From assembly GCF_900142955.1 (NCBI RefSeq), contig NZ_FRCP01000010.1, forward strand, positions 124,001-188,000: a stretch of 64,000 nt of DNA, read 5' to 3'. Origin of the DNA: Anaerosporobacter mobilis DSM 15930. Lineage in GTDB: Bacteria; Bacillota; Clostridia; Lachnospirales; Lachnospiraceae. Positions 18,111-26,799 of this stretch are shown here, piece by piece (the first letter of the stretch is position 1; each line of letters starts with the position of its first letter). Under the pieces are notes generated by a model. The model was not told the DNA's origin. It saw nothing but the letters and a program-made list of their open reading frames with translations, and made no database searches. A program made the position numbers and the translations under genes.

Positions 18111-18227
18111 TAAGATAACCCACTAAGTTAGCGATAGAACGAAGTTCTAGAGCATAGGATTACACGAAGTGTAAGACCGTAGCAAATTCAAGGAACTTGA
18201 CTTGAAGGAGTTATAAGTTAACAAGTC
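18111..18227 (+). repeat. Hairpin-array element, copy B (partial tandem copy)
   Basis: Repeats copy A from CCCACTAAGTTAGCG onward, including TAGAAC-GAA-GTTCTA and TTACAC-GAA-GTGTAA, but lacks the first compound hairpin. Its last hairpin is the long form TTCAAG/CTTGAA also seen in copy C. It ends GTTATAAGTTAAC as in copy A. Confidence 0.8.
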
Positions 18228-18331
18228 CGTAAAACTTAGGCGTTTGTGAAACTCTTTGTAATGACGACAAACATATTAATATGTTGTTGGCATGGAGAAG
18301 AGTTTAGCAATTGCCTAAGTCCATAAAACTT
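18223..18331 (+). promoter_or_regulatory. Nested long hairpin in the methyltransferase leader, bracketed by a direct repeat
   Basis: ACTTAGGC (18234-18241) pairs with GCCTAAGT (18313-18320); inside, AAACTCTT (18249-18256) pairs with AAGAGTTT (18298-18305), and ACATATTAATATGT (18271-18284) is self-complementary. A 15-bp direct repeat (AAGTCCGTAAAACTT, with A for G in the second copy) brackets the structure at 18223-18237 and 18317-18331. The ribosome site of the gene follows at 18335. Confidence 0.6.
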
Positions 18332-18350
18332 GTTGAAAGGAGATAAAACA

Positions 18351-19532
18351 ATGGATAGCAATGTTGTCTCAGTACTTGAGGAAACTTTAAATATAGATTT
18401 ATTAGATATTATTATCAGTAATCCAATTAAAAAAGATGGGGTCACAAAGATTAAGATAAGACCAATTCTTTTACAAGGAACGTTATTATTTCAAGTAGAA
18501 CAGTTTGAAGGAAAACAGGTTTTTCATAGTAATGATGCCAAAGAAGTTATTATGGAAAAGGCAGAGCGTTGGCTAGGTGAGGAATTCAAACAAGTAGAAG
18601 TAAGATCAAAAGAGAAACAATATATTATACTAATCAGCAAAAAAGGTAAGGTTACAATTAAGAAGAAACAACAGAAGGTGATTGGAACAAAGCAAAACCT
18701 AACACATAATCGTACAAAACAGTATCTATTACAAGAAGGAACAGTTGTTCCTTTCTTAGTAGACCTTGGAGTTATGACAGCGGAAGGGAAAATTGTACAT
18801 GCCAAATACGATAAATTCAAGCAAATTAATCGTTATCTTGAGTTTATAGAAGATATCATTCCTAGCCTAGAAGCGGTTCTAAAACAAAAAAATGAATTAA
18901 CGATAATTGATTTCGGGTGCGGAAAATCATATTTGACGTTTGCTATGTATTATTACCTACATGAAGTAAAGGGTTATAATATCCATGTAATCGGCTTAGA
19001 TCTAAAGGATGAAGTAATTAAGAAGTGTAATGATTTAGCAAAGAGATATGAGTATGAGAAGTTAGAATTCCTACATGGTGATATAGCAACATATGAAGGA
19101 GTAGATTTTGTGGATATGGTTGTAACCTTACATGCATGTGACACCGCCACCGATTACGCCCTTTATAAAGCAGTTATGTGGGGAGCAAAAGTAATCTTAT
19201 CTGTACCTTGTTGTCAACATGAGGTGAATAAACAGATTCAATGTGAAGTATTAGACCCTATACTTAAGTATGGTTTAATTCAGGAAAGAACGGCAGCACT
19301 AATTACGGATTCTATGAGAGCATCCTTACTTGAGATTCTTGGATATAAGACACAGATTCTTGAGTTTATTGATATGGAACATACCCCAAAGAATATTTTA
19401 ATACGTGCAGTAAAAACTGGGACATGTACTAATCAGAAGGAATTGATAGAAGAATATATTCGCTGTAAGGAATATTTGCATATCGAACCAACATTATATA
19501 GTTTGTGTAAAGAGTACATTACGAAGCTCTAA
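18351..19532 (+). CDS. SAM-dependent methyltransferase (PF13679-like)
   Basis: 393 residues from ATG 18351, which has GAAAGGAG at 8 nt; an earlier TTG at 18330 would overlap that site. The N-terminal about 170 residues are of unknown type; the C-terminal half is a class I methyltransferase: motif I IIDFGCGKSYLTF, motif II HVIGLDLK, then FLHGDIATYEGVDFVDMVVTLHACDTATDYAL and LSVPCCQHE. The DxGCGKS and CCxHE pattern is that of Methyltransf_32, found in tRNA/rRNA-type and METTL25-like proteins. Substrate unknown, probably RNA. The long repeat-filled leader suggests post-transcriptional control. Confidence 0.8.
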   Translation: MDSNVVSVLEETLNIDLLDIIISNPIKKDGVTKIKIRPILLQGTLLFQVEQFEGKQVFHSNDAKEVIMEKAERWLGEEFKQVEVRSKEKQYIILISKKGKVTIKKKQQKVIGTKQNLTHNRTKQYLLQEGTVVPFLVDLGVMTAEGKIVHAKYDKFKQINRYLEFIEDIIPSLEAVLKQKNELTIIDFGCGKSYLTFAMYYYLHEVKGYNIHVIGLDLKDEVIKKCNDLAKRYEYEKLEFLHGDIATYEGVDFVDMVVTLHACDTATDYALYKAVMWGAKVILSVPCCQHEVNKQIQCEVLDPILKYGLIQERTAALITDSMRASLLEILGYKTQILEFIDMEHTPKNILIRAVKTGTCTNQKELIEEYIRCKEYLHIEPTLYSLCKEYITKL

Positions 19533-19571
19533 GCAATTACCTAAATAAATAAAATAGATGGAAGGAATAGT

Positions 19572-22112
19572 ATGTTAAAACACATTTACCGATTTGTAGT
19601 GTTAGTAATAGTATTTGTGGTATCAATTTTCTTCATGGGTAATAATATTAGGGAAGAAGAGGTTGAAAGTGGTGCAACAACCACAATGTCAGCTACCACA
19701 TATCCAGTAATGTATATTGAGACAGACCGAGGGCTCATGAATCCGTTACATGGTTATAGTACCAATATTGATGCAAATATGATACGTGAAACTATTACAT
19801 TATTAGATAATGATCAAGCGGTTACTGTCAGTATTGATCAAAAGAAATTAACAGTAAAGAAGATTAATTACGAAGTACGTGATAATAATCAATACACGCT
19901 AATTGAAGAAGGTTCCATTAGTGCTCTCACACAAACAGATGATAATAAAACAGCTAAGATTAAAATTAAAGAGATATTAGAAGAGAATAAAGAGTATGCT
20001 ATGAAGATTACCGCAGTAACTTCAACCGGGGAAAAGATACATTTCTATACAAGAATAAAGAAGATTCTTAACGCGCATTTGAATGAGAAATATGATTTTG
20101 TAGAGCAGATTCATGAGTCCATTCTAAACAAGGACGAAGCCGCAGGAATCGGTAGTTATTTGGAGACAAATTCTACAATGGATAATTCTAGTTATGCTTA
20201 TGTGAATATCAATTCCAGTTACGATATGGTTATGTGGGGCAGTCTAAAACCTACACTTATATCAGATGTAATAACACGAATCACAGAGATGAATCAAGAA
20301 ACGGCTTCTTTTGTATTAAAATATAAAGTAGAAGTGGAAACGGATACTGGAGTGGAGCAATATACGGTTTCAGAATTCTTCCGCGTAAAATATACGGCAG
20401 CTAGAATGTATCTGCTCTATTATGAAAGAAAGGCAGAAGCCGCCTTTAATCCAGATTATATGAGTATCAAGAAAGGGGAACTTAAGATTGGTGTGTCCAA
20501 TCTATATGATTTACCTTTCTTAACGGATGAAGCAGAGACTAAACTTTGTTTTGTACGTAATAAGACATTGTGGTATTATGATATGATAGCCAATACCATG
20601 GTTAAAGTATTTACCTTTGAGCAAAAACAGTCGGATTTTATAAGGGATTGCTATGATCAACATGATATTAAAATATTGAATATTGATGCAGATGGTAATA
20701 TAGATTTTGTTGTATATGGTTATATGAATCGTGGTGAATATGAGGGTCGTACCGCAGTTATATTATATCGATTCTATTCTGTTGAGAATCGTGTGGAAGA
20801 ACAAGTATATATTCCAATGAATGTTCCTTATGAAGTTATGAAGCAAGACTTAGAGGGATTTAGTTATGTTAATCGTTCAAGTGTATTCTACTTCTCATTA
20901 CAGGATCAGATATTTGCTTATAATATGATTACTAAGAAACTAGAGACAATCGTAGAAGAGGCAGACCCCGACAATATAATGATTTCACAAAAAGACTCCT
21001 ATATTGCATGGACAGATAACAGTGAGTTAGGAAAGGCGTCTAGTATCATTTTGCTTGATTTAGAAACAGGAGCTAAGAGTTATATCAAGGCAAAAGAAGG
21101 GCAAAGTGTACGTATCTTTGGCAAGATAAATGAAAATCTAATATTAGGATATGTGAAGGATTCAGATTTAACGATGGATACAGATGGAACAATTCTTGCG
21201 CCTGCATATAAAGTTTCTATCATAGATAAGGAACGACAAGAACTAAAAACTTATGAAGTTAAGAAATATTATACTGTGGCTGCAACGGTGAACGACAATG
21301 TTATTGAGCTAAAGAGAGTGAAAAAAACTGCAAGTAGCGAAACAAATTATGCTTTAGCAGAATCCGATTTTATACTCAACAGGACTGAAACGAATGGATC
21401 CAAGATTGAGGTAACAACTAGAGTGACGGATAAGATGTTAACGGAGTTATATCTTACAATTCCAAGTACGATTACATTAACTAAGAAACCAGACATTAAA
21501 ACTACAGTTAATACCGTAATTACGGAAGACACAACGTTACGACTTGATATTGATCGTAGCAGCAGGGAACGCTATTATGTATATGCTTTAGGTGAGATTC
21601 TTGGAGTATATGACAATGCAGGAGATGCAATTGTATTGGCGGATGAAAAAATGGGATCCGTTATTAATCAGAATTTTAAAGTTATTTGGGAACGTGGGAA
21701 AAAATCCACAAGGGCAACGATTAGTAGTATAACACCGGTTTATGCAAGTAGCGGATTAACAAGTAAGAAAGCTTGTGCGAAGATGCTTCTAGCTAATTCA
21801 GGAGTTAATGTTACTGTCGGTCAAATTGGGGATAAAAACCGCTCCATTATGGATATACTAACACAGTATATGAAGAAAGAACCGATTAATCTAACTGGAA
21901 GTACACTAGAAGAGGTCCTTTACAATGTAAGTGAAGGAAGAGCAGTTATTGCCATGAAGAGTAATGGTCAAGCAGTATTAATTACGGAATACGATGAATT
22001 CAATATTACTATGATTGATCCTGAACTTGGTAGAACATGGAAAGAAGGCTACAAAGATAGTTCTAAGATGTTTGAAAAAGCAGGCAATATCTTTATTAGT
22101 TTTATAGAATAG
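19572..22112 (+). CDS. Large membrane-anchored extracytoplasmic protein, unknown function
   Basis: 846 residues. One N-terminal helix (8-25) with no lipobox, then a long strand-rich region. Residues about 300-600 contain recurring short beta segments ending in aromatic-rich turns (LWYYDMIANTMVKV, IFAYNMITKKLETI), as in a beta-propeller. The last about 130 residues (from SSITPVYASSGLTSKKACAKMLL) resemble a C39-like peptidase fold but appear to lack a proper catalytic Cys near the start. It lies 39 bp after the methyltransferase gene and may be cotranscribed. No family name is known to me beyond Lachnospiraceae hypothetical proteins. Confidence 0.7.
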   Translation: MLKHIYRFVVLVIVFVVSIFFMGNNIREEEVESGATTTMSATTYPVMYIETDRGLMNPLHGYSTNIDANMIRETITLLDNDQAVTVSIDQKKLTVKKINYEVRDNNQYTLIEEGSISALTQTDDNKTAKIKIKEILEENKEYAMKITAVTSTGEKIHFYTRIKKILNAHLNEKYDFVEQIHESILNKDEAAGIGSYLETNSTMDNSSYAYVNINSSYDMVMWGSLKPTLISDVITRITEMNQETASFVLKYKVEVETDTGVEQYTVSEFFRVKYTAARMYLLYYERKAEAAFNPDYMSIKKGELKIGVSNLYDLPFLTDEAETKLCFVRNKTLWYYDMIANTMVKVFTFEQKQSDFIRDCYDQHDIKILNIDADGNIDFVVYGYMNRGEYEGRTAVILYRFYSVENRVEEQVYIPMNVPYEVMKQDLEGFSYVNRSSVFYFSLQDQIFAYNMITKKLETIVEEADPDNIMISQKDSYIAWTDNSELGKASSIILLDLETGAKSYIKAKEGQSVRIFGKINENLILGYVKDSDLTMDTDGTILAPAYKVSIIDKERQELKTYEVKKYYTVAATVNDNVIELKRVKKTASSETNYALAESDFILNRTETNGSKIEVTTRVTDKMLTELYLTIPSTITLTKKPDIKTTVNTVITEDTTLRLDIDRSSRERYYVYALGEILGVYDNAGDAIVLADEKMGSVINQNFKVIWERGKKSTRATISSITPVYASSGLTSKKACAKMLLANSGVNVTVGQIGDKNRSIMDILTQYMKKEPINLTGSTLEEVLYNVSEGRAVIAMKSNGQAVLITEYDEFNITMIDPELGRTWKEGYKDSSKMFEKAGNIFISFIE

Positions 22113-22154
22113 GAGTTTATAAAACTCATTAACAAAAGAAAGGCAAGTGATAAT

Positions 22155-23273
22155 ATGGTAGATGAAAGAATTAAAACTTTGGCGAAAAACCTTGTAAATT
22201 ATTCAATGAAAGTTAAAAAAGGAGATAATGTATATATACATTACGTTGGACCTACTACGCAGATGTTAGCAAAACAATTAGTGAAGGAAGTATATGCAGT
22301 AGGAGGTAATCCGTTCCCGCACTTCACTGACCCTATTGTTGAGAGGGAAATGCTTCTTAACTGTTCGGAAGAACAACTAAAGGTTATGGCAGAAACTGAT
22401 GCAGCAGAGATGTCTAAGATGGATTGCTATGTTGGTATTCGCGGTACTGATAACGTTACAGAGTACTCAGATGTACCAGCAGAGAAGATGAAATTATATT
22501 CTAGCTTATATTCTACTCCAGTACATCATGACATTCGTGTTCCTAAAACACGTTGGGTAGTTCTTCGTTACCCAAACAGCTCTATGGCACAGTTAGCTAA
22601 CATGAGTACAGAAAAATTCGAAGACTTCTACTTTGATGTATGTAACTTAGATTATTCTAAGATGGGAAAAGCAATGGAGAATCTAGTAGAGTACCTAAAC
22701 CGTACAGACAAAGTGCACATTGTAGGACCTGGTACAGATCTTACTTTCTCAATCAAGGATATACCATCAATTCCATGTGCTGGAGATGCGAATATTCCTG
22801 ATGGTGAAGTATTCACCGCACCAGTTAAAGATTCTATCAATGGTACATTACAATATAATGCACCAGCAGTATACCAAGGTTTTACATTCGAGAATATAAA
22901 ACTAACTTTTAAAGATGGTAAGATTATAGAAGCAACAGCAAATGATACGAAAAGAATCAATGAAGTATTTGATACAGATGAAGGTGCTCGTTATGTAGGA
23001 GAATTTGCGATCGGTGTTAATCCATATGTAGTAACTCCAATGAAGGATACTTTATTTGATGAAAAGATTATGGGATCCTTCCACTTCACACCTGGTAACT
23101 GTTATGATGATGCACCAAACGGAAACCATTCTTCTATCCACTGGGATCTTGTGTGTATTCAGACACCTGAGTATGGCGGTGGAGAGATGTATTTTGATGA
23201 CGTATTAGTTCGTAAAGATGGACGATTTGTTGTGAAAGAATTAGAGTGTTTAAACCCTGAAAATCTTAAATAA
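22155..23273 (+). CDS. M29-family aminopeptidase
   Basis: 372 residues, typical of AmpS/PepS-type thermophilic aminopeptidases. These are cytosolic two-metal enzymes that remove N-terminal residues from peptides. Metal-site candidates are the Glu in NIPDGEVFTAP, the Glu in YVGEFAIGVN, the His in GSFHFTPGNCYDD, and His and Asp in NHSSIHWDLV. AAAGG ribosome site 10 nt upstream. The gap of 42 bp from the previous gene suggests possible cotranscription. Substrate preference cannot be read from the sequence. Confidence 0.88.
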   Translation: MVDERIKTLAKNLVNYSMKVKKGDNVYIHYVGPTTQMLAKQLVKEVYAVGGNPFPHFTDPIVEREMLLNCSEEQLKVMAETDAAEMSKMDCYVGIRGTDNVTEYSDVPAEKMKLYSSLYSTPVHHDIRVPKTRWVVLRYPNSSMAQLANMSTEKFEDFYFDVCNLDYSKMGKAMENLVEYLNRTDKVHIVGPGTDLTFSIKDIPSIPCAGDANIPDGEVFTAPVKDSINGTLQYNAPAVYQGFTFENIKLTFKDGKIIEATANDTKRINEVFDTDEGARYVGEFAIGVNPYVVTPMKDTLFDEKIMGSFHFTPGNCYDDAPNGNHSSIHWDLVCIQTPEYGGGEMYFDDVLVRKDGRFVVKELECLNPENLK

Positions 23274-23312
23274 AAGTACAAGTGTAAAAGAAAATAATTG
23301 TTTTTCAAACAG

Positions 23313-23364
23313 CAAGTTTGTATCTGCGCTGCAACTACAAACTTGTGAAGCCAAAGTTGCAGCG
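23313..23364 (+). promoter_or_regulatory. Interlocking stems (pseudoknot or switch) upstream of deoB
   Basis: CAAGTTTGTA (23313-23322) pairs with TACAAACTTG (23336-23345). CGCTGCAACT (23327-23336), inside the first loop, pairs with AGTTGCAGCG (23355-23364) beyond the first stem. The two 10-bp stems interleave and share base 23336, so they form either an H-type pseudoknot or two exclusive hairpins. The second ends 8 nt before the deoB ribosome site GAGGT. Confidence 0.65.
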
Positions 23365-23381
23365 TAGAAATGAGGTAAAGT

Positions 23382-24566
23382 ATGAAACGTGTATTTTTAA
23401 TAGTTTTAGATAGTTTTGGCATTGGGGAAATGCCAGATGCAGCTAATTATGGAGATGCAGGCAGCAACACAGTAAAAGCTGCCTCTACAAGTCAATATTT
23501 TCGTATGCCTAATATGAAAAAACTAGGATTCTTCAATATTGATGGAGTTGAAATCGAGAGACCAGAGGAAGACTGGGCAAAAGAAGAAGTTACACCAGTT
23601 GGCGCATATGCACGTATGACTGAAATGTCAAAAGGTAAAGATACAACGATTGGACATTGGGAGATTGCTGGTATCGTATCAGAAAAACCACTACCAACAT
23701 TCCCTGATGGATTCCCTAAGGAATTACTTGATGTATTCGAAGAACGTACTGGTAGAAAAGTTATCTGTAATAAACCGTACTCAGGAACAGATGTAATACG
23801 TGATTATGGGGAAGAACACGTGAAAACTGGTGCTTTAATTGTCTATACATCAGCAGATAGTGTATTCCAAATTGCAGCACATGAATCTGTTGTTCCAATT
23901 GAACAGTTATATGAATATTGTGAAATTGCTAGAGAAATCTGTGAAGGAAAATATGGCGTGGGTCGTGTTATTGCTAGACCTTTCGAAGGGGAAGCACCTA
24001 ACTTCAAACGTACTTCAAGACGTCATGACTATTCATTAGTGCCACCAAATACGACAATGCTTGATCAATTACTAGAAGCTGATTTAGATGTACTAGCTGT
24101 TGGTAAGATCAATGATATATTCGCAGGAAAAGGTATTGGAGAGATGGTTCGTACAGCTAACAATGCGGAAGGTATTGAACGTACACTTGAATATATGAAA
24201 CGTGACTTTAATGGCTTATGTTTCACTAACTTAGTAGATTTTGATATGTTATATGGTCACAGAAATGACGCGGAAGGTTATGCAAAAGCACTTACTTACT
24301 TCGATGAGAAATTACCTGAAATATTAGCAGCATTAAAAGAAGATGATCTTCTCATGATTACAGCAGATCATGGTTGTGACCCTGTAACACCTTCTACTGA
24401 TCATTCGCGTGAATATACACCACTTGTTATCTATGGGGATAAGATTAAGAAGAATACAAATCTTGGAACAAGAGAATCTTTTGCAGATATTGCAGCAACA
24501 ATCTTAGACTACTTTGATGTTGAATCTAAAGTGGCAGGAAAATCTCTATTACCAGAGATTATGTAG
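23382..24566 (+). CDS. deoB: Phosphopentomutase
   Basis: 394 residues, alkaline-phosphatase superfamily. Interconverts (deoxy)ribose 1-phosphate and 5-phosphate, feeding nucleoside sugars to DeoC and the pentose pathway. Metal ligands lie in VLDSFGIGEMPDA, DTTIGHWEI (with the phospho-Thr region), VDFDMLYGHRND and ITADHGCDP-STDHSREYTPL. The leader contains interlocking 10-bp stems. The gene is followed by its own terminator, so deoB is separable from the deoD-deoC genes downstream. Confidence 0.96.
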   Translation: MKRVFLIVLDSFGIGEMPDAANYGDAGSNTVKAASTSQYFRMPNMKKLGFFNIDGVEIERPEEDWAKEEVTPVGAYARMTEMSKGKDTTIGHWEIAGIVSEKPLPTFPDGFPKELLDVFEERTGRKVICNKPYSGTDVIRDYGEEHVKTGALIVYTSADSVFQIAAHESVVPIEQLYEYCEIAREICEGKYGVGRVIARPFEGEAPNFKRTSRRHDYSLVPPNTTMLDQLLEADLDVLAVGKINDIFAGKGIGEMVRTANNAEGIERTLEYMKRDFNGLCFTNLVDFDMLYGHRNDAEGYAKALTYFDEKLPEILAALKEDDLLMITADHGCDPVTPSTDHSREYTPLVIYGDKIKKNTNLGTRESFADIAATILDYFDVESKVAGKSLLPEIM

Positions 24567-24572
24567 TAAGAA

Positions 24573-24616
24573 GTACTTATAGGTGAGTGTCCGTATATCC
24601 TCACTTATAAGTATTT
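24573..24616 (+). terminator. Intrinsic terminator after deoB
   Basis: TACTTATA-GGTGAG pairs with CTCAC-TTATAAGTA around a 12-nt loop, followed by TTTTAT. Confidence 0.75.
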
Positions 24617-24722
24617 TATATAAATAATATAAGCCTAACTTCGCACATAAAAACTTTATTTACCTACTACTAAAAATCTTCAAGTGCGAGGTCTGAGTAA
24701 AATAAGTTAATAAACAACCCTG

Positions 24723-24756
24723 TTTCATTGATAAAGTTAATGAAATGTTGTATACT
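24723..24756 (+). promoter_or_regulatory. Promoter with overlapping inverted-repeat operator upstream of deoD
   Basis: TTGATA (24728-24733), 17-bp spacer, TATACT (24751-24756). The inverted repeat TTTCATT (24723-24729) / AATGAAA (24739-24745) covers the -35 and half of the spacer, a typical repressor position. The regulator is not in the window. Confidence 0.65.
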
Positions 24757-24791
24757 TGAAGTCCAATTTAATTTAATTAGGAGGTACTATT

Positions 24792-25496
24792 ATGGCAACA
24801 CCACATAATGCAGCAAAACCAGGAGATATCGCTAAGACGGTATTGATGCCAGGAGATCCATTAAGAGCAAAATATATCGCAGATAATTTTTTAGAAGACG
24901 TAACATGCTTTAATACAGTACGTAACATGTTTGGTTATACAGGAACTTATAAAGGTAAAAGAGTATCCGTTATGGGTGGCGGAATGGGTATGCCATCAAT
25001 TGGTATCTATTCCTATGAATTATATCATTTCTATGATGTAGAAAGTATCATTCGTATCGGTTCAGCAGGCGGTATTGGTGATGATATCAAAGTCCGTGAC
25101 GTTGTAATTGGTATGGGAGCATCAACAGATTCTAACTATGCAGAACAATACAAATTACCAGGAACATATGCTCCTATAGCAGATTTCTCACTTCTTCGTA
25201 AAGCAGTAGAGGCAGCAGAAGAAAAGAATATCAAAGTAGTTGTAGGTAACATCTTATCATCTGACCACTTTTACAATGATTATGAGAAGACAAATGAATT
25301 ATGGAAAAAGATGAACATTGCAGCGGTTGAGATGGAAGCAGCAGCTTTATATATGATTGCGGCTAGAGCAAACAAGAAAGCTTTATGTATTCTTACTGTA
25401 TCTGACCATGTATTCACAGGAGAAGCACTTCCTGCGGAAGAAAGACAAACAAGCTTTAGAGAGATGATGGAAATCGCATTAGAAATTGCTGATTAA
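24792..25496 (+). CDS. deoD: Purine-nucleoside phosphorylase, DeoD type
   Basis: 234 residues, hexameric PNP-UDP family. Splits purine (deoxy)nucleosides with phosphate into base and (deoxy)ribose 1-phosphate, the substrate of DeoB. Phosphate-binding MPGDPLRAKYIA and GSAGG are present, with the nucleoside-binding VEMEAAALY and catalytic Asp in VSDHVFTGE. It has its own promoter and operator. deoC follows 26 bp later. Confidence 0.96.
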   Translation: MATPHNAAKPGDIAKTVLMPGDPLRAKYIADNFLEDVTCFNTVRNMFGYTGTYKGKRVSVMGGGMGMPSIGIYSYELYHFYDVESIIRIGSAGGIGDDIKVRDVVIGMGASTDSNYAEQYKLPGTYAPIADFSLLRKAVEAAEEKNIKVVVGNILSSDHFYNDYEKTNELWKKMNIAAVEMEAAALYMIAARANKKALCILTVSDHVFTGEALPAEERQTSFREMMEIALEIAD

Positions 25497-25522
25497 TTAC
25501 TGTGTAGAAAGGATATGTTTTA

Positions 25523-26188
25523 ATGGACAAGAAGAATATTTTTGGGAAGGTTGACCATACATTGTTAGGTATCACTGCTACATGGAATGATATTAAAACC
25601 ATTTGTGATGATGCTATGCATTATCAGACAGCAAGTGTTTGTATACCACCTTCTTACGTTAAGCAAGCGAAGGAATATATGGGAGACAAGATGGCAGTGT
25701 GTACGGTAATTGGTTTCCCTAACGGATATAATACAACAGCTGTTAAAGCATTCGAAACCAAGGATGCTATTGATAATGGTGCAGATGAAATTGATATGGT
25801 TATCAATCTTGGCCTGGTAAAAGATAAACGTTATGATTTAATTGAACAAGAAATCAAAACAATAAAAGAAGTATGTAAAGACAAGATTCTTAAAGTTATC
25901 ATAGAGACTTGTGTTTTGACGGAAGAAGAAAAAGTTATGATGTGTAAGGTTGTTACCAGTTCAGGGGCAGACTACATCAAAACTTCAACAGGCTTCTCAA
26001 CAGCAGGTGCTACCTTTGATGATATTGCATTGTTTGCTAAGAACATCGGTAAAGATGTTAAGATGAAAGCTGCTGGCGGAATTTCGTCATTTGATGATGC
26101 TGAGAAATTCATCGAGCTAGGCGCGTCAAGACTTGGAACTAGTCGTATTGTTAAATTAGCGAAAAACGAAATTGGTACAGGATATTAA
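25523..26188 (+). CDS. deoC: Deoxyribose-phosphate aldolase
   Basis: 221 residues, class I aldolase TIM barrel. Splits 2-deoxyribose 5-phosphate into acetaldehyde and glyceraldehyde 3-phosphate. The Schiff-base lysine is K153 in DYIKTSTGF; the proton-relay residues are in EIDMVINLG and MKAAGGISS. It follows deoD closely; a 156-bp region with stacked hairpins separates it from cdd. Confidence 0.96.
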   Translation: MDKKNIFGKVDHTLLGITATWNDIKTICDDAMHYQTASVCIPPSYVKQAKEYMGDKMAVCTVIGFPNGYNTTAVKAFETKDAIDNGADEIDMVINLGLVKDKRYDLIEQEIKTIKEVCKDKILKVIIETCVLTEEEKVMMCKVVTSSGADYIKTSTGFSTAGATFDDIALFAKNIGKDVKMKAAGGISSFDDAEKFIELGASRLGTSRIVKLAKNEIGTGY

Positions 26189-26344
26189 GATAAGTATTTG
26201 AAGATGGGGGTATTACGAAGGATTGATTATGACTTCTATAATACCCTCTCTTCTATCTGAGTTATTAGGATTCGAGAGTCCAAAGATCTTTTGGTACTTG
26301 AATACTAATATGTATATTTCAATAACTATAGAAAGGGACTTATA
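26189..26344 (+). promoter_or_regulatory. Stacked hairpins between deoC and cdd
   Basis: GGGTATTA (26208-26215) pairs with TAATACCC (26239-26246) with a nested GAAG/CTTC; it is followed by GGA/TCC and CCAAA/TTTGG hairpins. No T-run follows, so it may be a processing or stability element rather than a terminator. Confidence 0.45.
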
Positions 26345-26761
26345 ATGGATAATAAAGAGCTTATTAGAAAAGCAATAGATGGATTAAAATATTCCTATGC
26401 ACCGTATTCTAACTTCAATGTTTCAGCAGTATTAGTTGCAAAAGATGGTTCTATCTATACTGGTTGCAATATAGAGAATGCAGCTTACACACCTTCGAAT
26501 TGTGCAGAACGTACCGCTTTCTTTAAGGCAGTTAGTGAGGGAGTCAAAGAATTCGAAACGATTATTATTGTTGCAGGCAAAGGTGGTAAGGTAGAGAATA
26601 TTACAGCTCCTTGTGGCGTTTGTAGACAGGTGATGATGGAGTTTTGCGACCCTAAAACATTTAAGATTATCTTAGCAAAATCAGAAGAGGAGTATAAGGA
26701 ATTCACGTTGGAAGAATTATTACCACTTGGTTTTGGTCCTGGAGATTTAATCGAGAATTAA
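26345..26761 (+). CDS. cdd: Cytidine deaminase
   Basis: 138 residues, the short homotetrameric form. Deaminates (deoxy)cytidine to (deoxy)uridine. The zinc site is Cys in NCAERTAFF (with the catalytic Glu) and the two Cys of APCGVCRQ; CNIENAAY contacts the ribose. GAAAGG ribosome site. Its product is the substrate of the phosphorylase encoded 38 bp downstream. Confidence 0.96.
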   Translation: MDNKELIRKAIDGLKYSYAPYSNFNVSAVLVAKDGSIYTGCNIENAAYTPSNCAERTAFFKAVSEGVKEFETIIIVAGKGGKVENITAPCGVCRQVMMEFCDPKTFKIILAKSEEEYKEFTLEELLPLGFGPGDLIEN

Positions 26762-26799
26762 TCTATAAGTTATACTTAATTGAAACGGAGATGATAAGT

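Noticed and set aside
17961..18227. CRISPR-like array
   Set aside because: Only two partial copies with no regular spacers; the repeats are long hairpin elements, and no cas genes are present.
24620..24790. Purine riboswitch upstream of deoD
   Set aside because: The conserved purine-aptamer core and kissing loops are absent; a promoter with operator explains the region better.
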